This document shows positions 27,953 through 36,834 of a stretch of DNA of 47,709 nt, one piece after another. The notes under the pieces are model-generated. The model saw nothing but the letters and a program-made list of their open reading frames with translations, was not told the origin of the DNA and ran no database searches. The translations under genes and the position numbers were made by a program. The stretch is taken from assembly GCA_020029475.1 (NCBI GenBank), contig JAIBJG010000001.1, positions 1 to 47,709 on the forward strand, in the 5' to 3' direction. This DNA is from Methanobacteriota archaeon. GTDB taxonomy: Archaea; Thermoplasmatota; Thermoplasmata; RBG-16-68-12. Within the stretch, counting starts at the first letter, position 1; each line of letters starts with the position of its first letter.

Positions 27953-28348
27953 TCACCGGGAGGCGTCGTCCGCCCGGTACTCCTCCGGCGGGCGGTACTT
28001 CCTCAGGACCTCCACGGCCCATTGGACCCGGCGGAACTCCTCCGGGTCTCCGCCCGCGTCCGGGTGGACCCGCTTCACTCGGTCCCGGTACCGTTTCTCG
28101 ACATCCTCCCGCGATGGCCAGCCCCGTCCGAACCGCGGCGGGTGGATCCGGACCCCCTCGAAACCGAGGATCTGGAGGGCCGCCTGGACCCCTTTCGTCT
28201 GCAGGTAGAACTCCCGGATGTGGGACTGGATCGCGGAGGTGGACGCGTCCGTCTCGATATCGAACCGGGCGTGGCTCCGGCCGAGCGCGGAGCCCGTGTC
28301 GTGCCGGCGGAGGCAGGTATAACAGTAGAACGTCTCCCGCCCCGCCAT
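27953..28348 (-). CDS. J-domain-like protein with N-terminal CxxC
   Basis: MAGRETFYCYTCLRRHDTG...SREDVEKRYRDRVKRVHPDAGGDPEEFRRVQWAVEVLRKY with HPD motif. Confidence 0.72.
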   Translation of the reverse strand: MAGRETFYCYTCLRRHDTGSALGRSHARFDIETDASTSAIQSHIREFYLQTKGVQAALQILGFEGVRIHPPRFGRGWPSREDVEKRYRDRVKRVHPDAGGDPEEFRRVQWAVEVLRKYRPPEEYRADDASR

Positions 28349-28407
28349 CGCCCCGCCATGGAGCCCCCCGCCAAAGCTTTTATTCGCGCCCCTCCCTACC
28401 AATCAAG

Positions 28408-29592
28408 ATGAGTTTCCGCGCGGGGCCCTCCGTGTTCAAGGACCGGTCGAAGGTCTCCTTCGACTACATCCCGGAGAAGCTCCCGCACCGGGACGCCCAG
28501 ATGCAACGTCTCTTCTCGATGTTCCGCCCCGTCGGGGACAGCGGGCTCGCGTCGAACGCGTTCCTGTACGGCTCCGTGGGGACGGGGAAGACGCACACCG
28601 CGAAGCGGTTCTGTGAGGACTTCCGGCTGTACGCGAACAAGCAGGGCCGCGGGTTCGACCATGTCCACGTGAACTGCCGCCAGAAGATGGGGGACGACGC
28701 GGTCCTCCTCCACATCCTGAAGCACTTCGACGCGCGGTTCCCGGACCGCGGATTCTCGATCCCGGAGAAGCTCGACTCCCTGCGGAAGTGGCTGGAGAAG
28801 CAGCAGGTCCACCTCGCGATCATCCTGGACGAGGTCGACGTCCTCCTGAAGAAGAGCGGATCCGAGCTCGTGTACACGTTCTCCCGGTTCGGCGAGGAGG
28901 CGGGGAAGGGTAACGTGTCCCTGATCCTGATCTCCCAGCGCCGGGACTCGATCGACCGCCTGGACGCGGCGGCGATGAGCACGTTCCGCCGGACGAACGC
29001 GGTGGAGTTCCCGAAGTACTCCGAGGAGGAGCTTGCGGACATCCTGAAGACCCGGGTGGGGCTCGCGTTCCACCCCGGGACTGTGGACGACAAGATCATC
29101 GCCCTGATCGCGGACATCGCGTCCGAGTACGGGGACGCGCGGTACGCGATCGACCTCGTCGAGAGCGCGGGGTCCGCGGCGGACGCCGAGGTCGCGGATG
29201 AAGTCGGCCCGGAGCACGTGCGGATCGCGAAGGCGGGAGTGACCCAGAGCGACCTCCAGGAGCGCCTCGCAGAGCTGGACCGGAACCAGAGGCTCGTCCT
29301 CCTCGGGATTGCCCGCAAGATCCGGAAGAAGACGTACATCACGACGGGGGACGCGGAGGAGGCGTACCACGTCGTCTGCGAGGAGTTCCACGAGAAGCGG
29401 CGCGCCCACACGCAGTTCTGGAAGTACCTCCAGGACCTCGACGCGATGGGCCTGATCGACGCGAAGAAGAGCGGGGAGGGCGTCGTCGGGAAGACGACGA
29501 TGATCTCGCTGCCCGGGATCCCCGCGAAGACGCTTTCCGACAAGCTTGCGGAGATGGTTACAAAGCGTTCTAAGGGAGGGACGTTCGGGTAG
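28408..29592 (+). CDS. cdc6: Orc1/Cdc6-type DNA replication initiator
   Basis: YIPEKLPHRDAQMQRL, YGSVGTGKTHTAKRF (Walker A), LAIILDEVDVLL (Walker B), C-terminal winged helix; TTTTATTC about 30 nt upstream. Confidence 0.9.
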   Translation: MSFRAGPSVFKDRSKVSFDYIPEKLPHRDAQMQRLFSMFRPVGDSGLASNAFLYGSVGTGKTHTAKRFCEDFRLYANKQGRGFDHVHVNCRQKMGDDAVLLHILKHFDARFPDRGFSIPEKLDSLRKWLEKQQVHLAIILDEVDVLLKKSGSELVYTFSRFGEEAGKGNVSLILISQRRDSIDRLDAAAMSTFRRTNAVEFPKYSEEELADILKTRVGLAFHPGTVDDKIIALIADIASEYGDARYAIDLVESAGSAADAEVADEVGPEHVRIAKAGVTQSDLQERLAELDRNQRLVLLGIARKIRKKTYITTGDAEEAYHVVCEEFHEKRRAHTQFWKYLQDLDAMGLIDAKKSGEGVVGKTTMISLPGIPAKTLSDKLAEMVTKRSKGGTFG

Positions 29593-29656
29593 CGTCGCGC
29601 ACGCCGGTAGCGGGGAGTATATCAATCGGGGTGGGATTGCCTGGTGAGGCGTACGG

Positions 29657-29953
29657 ATGTCTGATCGGTGTGCGTTCGCTGCGGAAGGAGGCTGTTGGCC
29701 GGTCGGGTCGGTCGTCGCGGACCTGGAGTACAAGATTCCGATTTTGGGGGAAAGCGGTTCGCTTCCGTTGTGTGCGGTCCACGCTGCGCGGCCTTATCTG
29801 ATGGCGACTTTCATGCGTCAGATTCTGGGGAAGAAGGCGGCGGTTCGTCTGAAGGTTGTGCCTCGGGAGCCGTTTGCGAGCCTTCTTGGTGTGAAGGGGG
29901 GTCGAAAGAAGGCCGTGAAGGCGGGTCGAAAGAAGAGTCGCAAGAGGAAGTAG
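29657..29953 (+). CDS. Small conserved-looking protein with Cys/His motifs and a K/R-rich tail
   Basis: MSDRCAFAAEGGCW...LCAVHAARPYLMATFMRQILGKKAAVRLKVV...GGRKKAVKAGRKKSRKRK; GTATATC about 40 nt upstream. Confidence 0.6.
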   Translation: MSDRCAFAAEGGCWPVGSVVADLEYKIPILGESGSLPLCAVHAARPYLMATFMRQILGKKAAVRLKVVPREPFASLLGVKGGRKKAVKAGRKKSRKRK

Positions 29954-30229
29954 GTGTAGTTGAGGAAGGTCCTCCCCGGCGGCCGGTTGCCGTGGGGGAG
30001 GGCGGGCGTCGCGAGCCTCCGCGGCCTTGTATTGTCGGCCCCGATGGATAAGTATGATGGCCTGATTGGCGAGGGGCCCCCGATCGGCCCGGTAGCGCCG
30101 GGAGTTCGATCTTCGCGGCGAGTTCGTCGAACTGGGCTCTGTACTTCTGATAATCTTGGGTCAATGTTAAAACGACGAAAAGCGTTGTAGTGGACCGGGA
30201 TGGGAAGACGGGTACGGTCGAGGGGCTCG

Positions 30230-30790
30230 ATGGGATCAGCGGTTGAGCACGTCAGCGAGAGTGGGAGCGCCGTTCCCCTGGCCCCCGGCGCGTGCTACCT
30301 GATCAAGGAGAAGAAGCCGGACCTGAGTTACCGGCTGTTCACGATGCTCACCCGGGACGCGACCCCGGGACTCATCATCACCCGCCAGTACCCGGAGCGG
30401 GTGCGGAGGGAGCGGGGGATCGCGGACCGCCGGATCGTCTGGCTCAGCCACACCCCCGGGGAGGACTACCACAACCCGACCGCGATCGGGTCCCTCGCGA
30501 AGCTGATCTCGGGGTTCGTGGAGGAGGGCCAGGGGACCGCCGTGATCCTCCTGGACGGCATCGAGTACCTCTCGATCAACAACGGATTCCTGCAGACCCT
30601 GATGTTCGTCGAGCACGTGAACGAGTTCGTGATGCAGCGGAAGGCGATCGTGATCCTCCCCGTGTCCCCGGACGCGCTCGAGGAGAAGGAGCTCGCCCTG
30701 CTCGAGAGGAACATCGAGGTCCTCGAGTCGCCGATCGTGAAGATGGACCTCGAGACCCGCGAGGTCTCGAACCTCCTCGACCGGTACTGA
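30230..30790 (+). CDS. DUF835 domain protein
   Basis: LAPGACYLIKEKKPDLSYRLFTMLTRDATPGLIITRQYPERVRRERG...RIVWLSHT...VILLDGIEYLSINNGFLQTLMFVEHVNEFV; start could be 30200. Confidence 0.85.
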   Translation: MGSAVEHVSESGSAVPLAPGACYLIKEKKPDLSYRLFTMLTRDATPGLIITRQYPERVRRERGIADRRIVWLSHTPGEDYHNPTAIGSLAKLISGFVEEGQGTAVILLDGIEYLSINNGFLQTLMFVEHVNEFVMQRKAIVILPVSPDALEEKELALLERNIEVLESPIVKMDLETREVSNLLDRY

Positions 30791-30852
30791 TCCACGGAGG
30801 GACGGGAGCGCTCCGGGACATCCGCGACGAGACGGGGCGGGCCGACCTCGAC

Positions 30853-31560
30853 ATGGTCCGACGCGCCTACGAGTCCGTGCAGGCCGCGTACGCGAAATTG
30901 GGCGTGGCGCCCCAGTGGCCCGTGAGCCTCGTCGTCGAGAACATGGAGATCATGGGGGCGACTCAGAGCCGCCCCGGCGGTGGCCACCTGATCCACGTCT
31001 CCCTCCGGGCCGCGAAGAGCGAGATGCTCGCGGGGCTGATCGCGCACGAGATGGGCCACATCGCTCGCACGGAGGCCCGCCATCCGTCCCACAACCCCAC
31101 GATCCACGATCGCGCGATGGCCCGCCTTCGGGTGCCCCCAGGGTTCCGGCGGGGATTCCCCAGGCTCGCGCACAACGCGATCAACCACGTCGAGGACATC
31201 TACGCGGACGACTACGCGATGACCGTGATAGGGACGGACCGGGCCCACGGGTTCTTCGCGGAATGGGTGGGGAACGCGGCCTCGATCGCCGCGGCGGGGA
31301 CCCGGTGGGACGAGGTCGCCGGCGCACTCGACATCGCGTTCTCCCTCGGGAACCTCGCCCGCCATCGGCTCCTGCGTGCGAACGACCCGCTGCGGCGGGA
31401 GGCAGAGACGTTCGCGAAGACCCACGGGATCGAGGCGCTGGACGCGCTGACGGCTCTCTTCCGGGATCTCCCCGACCCCGTCTCCGACGCGGAGTGCGAG
31501 GAGATCCTCGTGACCCTCCTCGAGACGACCCTGAGGGAGCTCCAGCGGGCGTCCGCCTAG
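30853..31560 (+). CDS. Putative HExxH zinc metallopeptidase-like protein
   Basis: LIAHEMGHIARTEARHPSHN; HVEDIYADDYA as possible third ligand region; start uncertain. Confidence 0.72.
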   Translation: MVRRAYESVQAAYAKLGVAPQWPVSLVVENMEIMGATQSRPGGGHLIHVSLRAAKSEMLAGLIAHEMGHIARTEARHPSHNPTIHDRAMARLRVPPGFRRGFPRLAHNAINHVEDIYADDYAMTVIGTDRAHGFFAEWVGNAASIAAAGTRWDEVAGALDIAFSLGNLARHRLLRANDPLRREAETFAKTHGIEALDALTALFRDLPDPVSDAECEEILVTLLETTLRELQRASA

Positions 31561-32924
31561 GGCTCCGCGGGTTTCGGGGCGAGCTGGCGGCCCACGATCT
31601 CGTCCACGAGGGTGAGGAACTTCTCCTCCTTCCCCTTCGGGATCGAGGCCCCGCTCGCGATGTTGTGGCCGCCCCCGTCCCCGCCGAGCTGGGACGAGGC
31701 CTCCCGCAGCGCGACCGCGAGGTCGAGCCCCTTCGCGACGAGTGCCTTCGTCGCCCGCGCGGAGACCTTCGTGGACCGCTCCATCACGCTCAGCCCCAGG
31801 GTCGGCTTCCTATGGTCCAGGAAGTAGTTCATCGCAATCGTCGCGACGGACCCCGCGAGGGTCGGCTCCTCCGTGTAGAAGAACTGGATGTGCTTCTTCG
31901 TGAACGGCCCCCCCGACTCGAGCTTGTGGAGGTACGCGAGGAGGCGGTCGTCGAACTCCTTCCGGATCGACTCCGCCCGCGCGAACGCTTCCTTGTCCCC
32001 GAGGCACAGGGAGAGGCCGAGCCCCTCGTACCCGAGGCGGGCGCACCCGTCCACGTACGCGCTCAGCTCGTCCGCGTACACGCCGTCCGTCGGGGTCCAG
32101 TACCGCTCCTTCACGAGGGCCTCCACGGCCTCCGCGTCCGCGCCCTGCTTCAGGAGGACCGTCGCGAGGAGGGACGTGAGGCGCCGCCGCTCCTCCGGGA
32201 CGAGCTCGTTCACGGGGACCGTCGGGTCGATCTTTAGTTCCCCCAGGAGCTTGCGGGCCCCCTCCGGGCGGCCGGAGATCCCGACGAAGTACGGGACCAC
32301 GCACCGGGCGAGGGCCTCCTCCACCGGGGCGGTCGCGAGGGCGAGGCCCCGCTCCTTCGTGAGGACGTTGCGCGCGAGGGCCTCCTCGAAGAGGGCGGCG
32401 TTCATGCCGGAGAACCCGCCGAGGTGCTGCATGTCCCCGATCGCCCCCGCCATCGCGACCCCCGCGAGGTCCCAGTTCCGCTCGTCGAGGGCCAGGGTGA
32501 AGAGCCACGTCGTCGTCGCGCCGCACGCCTCCCGGGTGCCGTCGACCCCGAAGAGGGCGGGGTTCACGTGGACGACCTTCTCGGAGTCCCGGAGGGGCTT
32601 GTGATGGTCCAGGACGATCGCGGGGCACGGGAGGCCCTCGACCCGGTCCAGCTGCCCGGAGCCCATGTCGCTCATGATCACGAGCTCGTTCGACTCCTCC
32701 TTCAACCGCTTCACGAGGGCCTCGTCGATCACGGTCGACGTGGACGCGTGGAACGCCTTCCCCGCCCGGAGCATCGCGCGCGCGAGGACCGCGGCGGAGG
32801 TCGTCCCGTCCGGGTCGTAGTGGCCGAGGATCCGGACGCGGGAGACGCCGTCGACGAGGTCGATCCCCCTCCGGGCCCGGTCGAGAAGCTCCTTCGGGAC
32901 GAGGTCCGCCAGGCTCCGCGCCAC
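31557..32924 (-). CDS. DHH/DHHA1 family phosphoesterase (RecJ-like / GAN)
   Basis: ILGHYDPDGTTSAAV, IMSDMGSG, VLDHHKPL, GAIGDMQH, GGDGGGHNIASGASIP; adjacent to S15. Confidence 0.9.
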   Translation of the reverse strand: MARSLADLVPKELLDRARRGIDLVDGVSRVRILGHYDPDGTTSAAVLARAMLRAGKAFHASTSTVIDEALVKRLKEESNELVIMSDMGSGQLDRVEGLPCPAIVLDHHKPLRDSEKVVHVNPALFGVDGTREACGATTTWLFTLALDERNWDLAGVAMAGAIGDMQHLGGFSGMNAALFEEALARNVLTKERGLALATAPVEEALARCVVPYFVGISGRPEGARKLLGELKIDPTVPVNELVPEERRRLTSLLATVLLKQGADAEAVEALVKERYWTPTDGVYADELSAYVDGCARLGYEGLGLSLCLGDKEAFARAESIRKEFDDRLLAYLHKLESGGPFTKKHIQFFYTEEPTLAGSVATIAMNYFLDHRKPTLGLSVMERSTKVSARATKALVAKGLDLAVALREASSQLGGDGGGHNIASGASIPKGKEEKFLTLVDEIVGRQLAPKPAEP

Positions 32925-32934
32925 GGCCCCCGCC

Positions 32935-33390
32935 TCACTTCACCTGGAGCTCCGCGAGGGTGCGGGAGTAGTCCCAGTCCGCGGGGAGGACGCCCTCTTC
33001 CCTGTAGTACCGGGAGAGCCGCCGGATCTTCGACTCGATGAGCTGGAGGCCGCGCTTGTTCGAGAGGTCCGCCTTGTGCGTCTTCAGGTGGCCCTGGAGG
33101 TCCACGGCCTTCTTCATCAGGCTGCTGAGGTCCTCCGGGATCTCCCGCGTGAGCCCCTTCCCCGTGAGGATCTGGGCGACGGACTTCCCCGTCGCGAGCC
33201 GGACGTTCGGGACCGCGTACGCGTCCCGGAGGCGGGCGCCAATCGCGGCCTTCGACGCGCCCTCCCCGTGGAGCTTCACGATGATCTCGACGATCTCCTC
33301 CGCGTCGAGGGGGACCCACTCCGGGTTCTTCGAGATGAACGGGCGGGTGGAGCCGTGCTGCCCCTTCCTCTTCGCGTGGATTCTCGCCAT
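32935..33390 (-). CDS. rps15: Ribosomal protein S15 (S13e)
   Basis: MARIHAKRKGQHGSTRP...LHGEGASKAAIGARLRDAYAVPNVRLATGKSVAQIL...LIESKIRRLSRYYREEGVLPADWDY. Confidence 0.95.
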   Translation of the reverse strand: MARIHAKRKGQHGSTRPFISKNPEWVPLDAEEIVEIIVKLHGEGASKAAIGARLRDAYAVPNVRLATGKSVAQILTGKGLTREIPEDLSSLMKKAVDLQGHLKTHKADLSNKRGLQLIESKIRRLSRYYREEGVLPADWDYSRTLAELQVK

Positions 33391-33444
33391 GAGGGCGTCG
33401 CCATACCTCGCATCTCTATTTGAGGGTTGCGCGCGCCGTGCTCT

Positions 33445-35385
33445 TCATCCCGCTAACGAAGCCTCGGAGGCCTTCGCCTGCACCATGAACATCCCTCGGG
33501 GGACCGCCCGCGAGTTCTTGCACGCCGGGTAGTTCGAGCACCCGAGGAACCGCGACCCTCGGCGGCTCTTGCGGAGCATCATCCGTCCCTCCCCGCACTT
33601 CTCGCACGGTCCATGGTCCTGCTCCCACACGAACGTCTCCCGGATCCAGCGGGCGATCGCCTCCCCATGGACCCGGAGTTCTCGCAGGGCCTCCCGCAGC
33701 AACGCACGGGACTCCGCGATCACCTCGCTCGGCGTCGCGGTCCCCTGGGCGATCGCATCGAGGCGAGATTCCAACTCTGCCGTCGTCTCGTGGCGGGTGA
33801 TCGTCGGCGCATGGACGATGAGCGCCTCGACGACGGCCCGTCCGCTTTCCGTGGGTCGGACCCGCCGCCCGCCGACGTACCCGCGGTCGTACAGCTTCTG
33901 CACGATCTCGTGGCGGGTGGACTTCGTCCCGAGGCCGAGCCGCTCCATCTCCTGGACCAGGGAGCCCTGGCTGAACCGCGGGGGCGGCGGCGTCGCCCCC
34001 TCCTCCACGCGGAGGGAGCGGACCTCCAAGTCCCCGCCACGGCCGAGGTCCGGAAGAGGCGCTTCCATGGTTTCTGAGGGCAGGACCTGCCGCCATCCCG
34101 GGTCCACGACCCGCCGGCCCGTCGCGATGAACCGCGCGTCGTCGAGGTCGATCTGCACCGTCGTCACCTCGTGGGCGGCGGGGGGCGACAGGGTCGCGAG
34201 GAACCGCCGCGCGATCCCCTCGTACACGCGCCATGCGTCCGGCTTCAGCTTCGCCCGCCGCGCGGCCCCCGTCGGGTAAATCGGTGGATGATCCGTGGAG
34301 GCCGTCCGCCCACGGGTGGGCCGGATCTCCGGGAGGGCGAGGACCCGCTTCGCCTCCTCCGCGAGATCGGACTCCAGGAGCTCCTCGACCGCGCGCCTCA
34401 GACCCATCGTCCGCGGGTACACCGTGTTGTCCGTCCGCGGGTAGCTGATCAGCCCGTCGCGGTACAGCGCTTCCGCGATCGCCATCGCCCGGGCGGCGGT
34501 GAACCCGTCCCGGCTCGCGAGCGCGACGAAGAGGGTCGTGTTCAGCGGGACCGGCGGGCGCTCCTCCTGCATGTCCGAATCGATCGAGGCGATCCACCCC
34601 TCCGTCGCGAGGCCTGAGAGCCCCCGGGCCGCCTCCGCCTCGTCCCGGTGCCAGAACGGGCTCTGCGCGTGCTCCGCCCGGAACTCGTGGCCGTCCCGCG
34701 CGAACGTCGCGACGACCCGCCACCACGGCGTCGGGACGTACTCCTCGATCTCCCGCTCCCGCTCCTCGAGGAGGGCGAGGGTCGGGGTCTGGACCCGTCC
34801 CACGGACAGGATGTCCCGCCCGCGGCGGTCGCACGCGATCGAAAGGAACCGGGTGAGGACTGCGCCCCACGCGAGGTCGACGACCTCCCTTGTGGCGGCG
34901 GAGGACGCGAGTTTCTCATCGAGTTCTCCAAGGTTCTCGAAGGTCGCGAGGAGCTCGGGGCGGGTCAGGGCGGAGAACCGGGCCCTCCGGACGCCGGCAG
35001 ATGGGGAGGCCTCGTGGACGACCCGGACCGCCTCGGACCCGATCAACTCGCCCTCGCGGTCGAAGTCCGTCGCGACGATCACTTCGTCCACGGTCTCGGA
35101 GGCTTTCCGGAGGGCCTCCACGGTCTCCGGATCCGTGATCGTCGGCACGGGCTCCGCGTCGATCAGCGCGTCCAGGTCCGTGGAGTCCCAGTCGTTCAGC
35201 TCCGTCGGGTAGTCGAGGTTCAAGAAGTGGCCGCGGAGCGGAAACGCCCGCCAATCGTCCCCGGCCCTCGAGAACGTGAACTGGCTGACGCCGTCCGCCC
35301 GAAGCCGCTTCGCCTTCCCTTCGGACAGCACCGTGGCCAAGCGGAGTGCGGCGGAGAACTTCTCGGCCACAAGGAGCCGGTGCAC
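33445..35385 (-). CDS. topA: DNA topoisomerase I (type IA)
   Basis: LLVAEKFSAALRLA, ATDFDREGELIG, SVGRVQTPTLALL, LISYPRTDNTVYPRT active-site region, C-terminal CEKCG...CSNYPAC zinc finger; GTG start with TTAAATAG upstream. Confidence 0.95.
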   Translation of the reverse strand: MHRLLVAEKFSAALRLATVLSEGKAKRLRADGVSQFTFSRAGDDWRAFPLRGHFLNLDYPTELNDWDSTDLDALIDAEPVPTITDPETVEALRKASETVDEVIVATDFDREGELIGSEAVRVVHEASPSAGVRRARFSALTRPELLATFENLGELDEKLASSAATREVVDLAWGAVLTRFLSIACDRRGRDILSVGRVQTPTLALLEEREREIEEYVPTPWWRVVATFARDGHEFRAEHAQSPFWHRDEAEAARGLSGLATEGWIASIDSDMQEERPPVPLNTTLFVALASRDGFTAARAMAIAEALYRDGLISYPRTDNTVYPRTMGLRRAVEELLESDLAEEAKRVLALPEIRPTRGRTASTDHPPIYPTGAARRAKLKPDAWRVYEGIARRFLATLSPPAAHEVTTVQIDLDDARFIATGRRVVDPGWRQVLPSETMEAPLPDLGRGGDLEVRSLRVEEGATPPPPRFSQGSLVQEMERLGLGTKSTRHEIVQKLYDRGYVGGRRVRPTESGRAVVEALIVHAPTITRHETTAELESRLDAIAQGTATPSEVIAESRALLREALRELRVHGEAIARWIRETFVWEQDHGPCEKCGEGRMMLRKSRRGSRFLGCSNYPACKNSRAVPRGMFMVQAKASEASLAG

Positions 35386-35438
35386 CCCGTGGTCCGATGT
35401 GCCATGCTACTATTTAACACTCTGTCAAAGGGGAGGAC

Positions 35439-35840
35439 TCACGATGGGGCGATCGCCGCCACTTTCGGCGGCGGTGGCTCCGCATGGAGGTCGTGTTTCG
35501 CGGCCCAGTCCCGGAGGCTGTCGAAGACGGGCCGGAGGTCGTACGTCTTCGGGGTCGCGTCGTAGTCCACCCGGGGCGGGATCTCGTTGTACGGCGTGCG
35601 GGAGAGGAGTCCTGCATGCACGAGGTCCTTCAGCCGGTCCGAGAGGGTGTTCGGGGACATCCTCAGCCGGGTCTGGAGCTCGACGAACCGCCTCGGTCCC
35701 CCGCCCTCCTGGAGGAAGACGTGGAGGACCTCAAGGACATACGTCTTCCCGAGGACATGGAACAGCTCCCCGATCTCGCAGCCAACGTCCCCGTCCTCGC
35801 ACCCCTTGTCCATGGCGGCCTTCGTTCTCGTTCGCGCCAT
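35439..35840 (-). CDS. HxlR-family transcriptional regulator
   Basis: GKTYVLEVLHVFLQEGGGPRRFVELQTRLRMSPNTLSDRLKDLVHAGLLSRTPYNEIPPRVDYDATPKTYDLRPVFDSLRDWA. True start may be the Met at 35813 given TATA placement. Confidence 0.87.
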   Translation of the reverse strand: MARTRTKAAMDKGCEDGDVGCEIGELFHVLGKTYVLEVLHVFLQEGGGPRRFVELQTRLRMSPNTLSDRLKDLVHAGLLSRTPYNEIPPRVDYDATPKTYDLRPVFDSLRDWAAKHDLHAEPPPPKVAAIAPS

Positions 35841-35869
35841 CGCCCTTCGCTATAGTTCAAGTAGCATTA

Positions 35870-36478
35870 ATGCTTGTTGGTACAGAGCAGGTGCCGATCG
35901 TGACGTTCGAGGAGATGTATTCGGGGACCCCGCCCTGGGACATCGGGCGGCCCCAGAAGGAGTTCGTCCGTCTCGAAGAGGCGGGGGAGATTGCCGGGAG
36001 GGTGCTCGACGTCGGGTGCGGGACGGGGGAGAACGCGCTCTTCCTCGCGGCGCGCGGGCACGAGGTCTGGGGCGTCGACGCGGCGCCGACCGCGATCGCG
36101 AAGGCGAACTCGAAGGCGAAGGGCCGGGACATCGCGGCGACGTTCCGGGTCCACGATGCCCTCGCGCTCAAGAAGCTCGGTCGGACGTTCGACACGATCA
36201 TCGACTCCGGGTTGTTCCATACGTTCACAGACGAGGAACGGCCGTCGTATTCGAAGAGCCTCGCGTCCGTCCTACCAAAGAAAGGGCGGTACCTGATGAT
36301 GTGCTTCAACGAGCGCGAACCCGGGACCTGGGGCCCGCGGCGCGTGACGCAGGCGGAGATCAAGTCGACCTTCCGAGAAGGGTGGCGGATCGCATGGATC
36401 CACGCGGCGCGGTTCGAGGCGCGGATGGAGGGCGGCGGGAACACGGCCCAGGCGTGGCTCGCGAAGATCATTCGGTGA
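35870..36478 (+). CDS. Class I SAM-dependent methyltransferase
   Basis: WDIGRPQKEFV, GRVLDVGCGTGENALFLAARGHEVWGVDAAPTAIAKA, IIDSGLFHTFTDEER; alternative GTG start at 35891. Confidence 0.9.
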   Translation: MLVGTEQVPIVTFEEMYSGTPPWDIGRPQKEFVRLEEAGEIAGRVLDVGCGTGENALFLAARGHEVWGVDAAPTAIAKANSKAKGRDIAATFRVHDALALKKLGRTFDTIIDSGLFHTFTDEERPSYSKSLASVLPKKGRYLMMCFNEREPGTWGPRRVTQAEIKSTFREGWRIAWIHAARFEARMEGGGNTAQAWLAKIIR

Positions 36479-36542
36479 CCCCGGTTTCGGCCATCCCCCG
36501 GACGAAGCTTGAAATCCCGTCACGGGCTTCCCCGCGGGCTAC

Positions 36543-36833
36543 ATGGTCGAGGGGGAGATGGGGGTACGGGTCGAGCTTCCGGCGGGCCTGCGGGAGTACG
36601 CGGGCGGGAAGGGCTCGTTCGAGGTCCGTGCGTCGACCCTCGCGGACGCAATCCGCGAGATCAACGCGCAGCACGCGGGCCTCGCGTACCGGCTCCTCGA
36701 CGACCAGGGGCGGATGCGGAGGTTCGTCCTCGTCTTCGTGAACGAGGACCCCGTGGCCCACCTCCCGCCGGAGGACGTCCGGCTGAAGGTCGGGGACACG
36801 GTGCGGATCCTGCCCTCCGTGGCGGGTGGTTGA
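36543..36833 (+). CDS. MoaD/ThiS-family small protein with C-terminal Gly-Gly
   Basis: MGVRVELPAGLREYAGGKGSFEVRASTLADAIREINAQH...VFVNEDPVAHLPPEDVRLKVGDTVRILPSVAGG*; beta-grasp pattern. Confidence 0.87.
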   Translation: MVEGEMGVRVELPAGLREYAGGKGSFEVRASTLADAIREINAQHAGLAYRLLDDQGRMRRFVLVFVNEDPVAHLPPEDVRLKVGDTVRILPSVAGG

Positions 36834-36834
36834 C

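Noticed and set aside
29811-30164. Minus ORF MTQDYQKYRAQFDELAAKIELPALPGRSG...
   Set aside because: The N-terminus looks plausible, but most is Pro/Ser-rich and antisense to the 29657 gene; kept only as an alternative to the structured-region finding.
29960-30190. Possible RNase P RNA or tRNA (GAGGAAGGTCC and GGGAGTTCGATCTTC fragments)
   Set aside because: GAGGAAGGTCC only resembles the RNase P CR-I motif; the other conserved blocks are absent and no cloverleaf could be formed.
31557-32924. Unusual motif I (GHYDPDG) in DHH protein as a catalytic variant
   Set aside because: HYDxDG variants are normal in archaeal RecJ/GAN-like proteins; the other DHH/DHHA1 motifs are intact.
33445-35385. Topoisomerase as reverse gyrase or novel fusion
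   Set aside because: No helicase domain; standard type IA topoisomerase with a C-terminal zinc finger.
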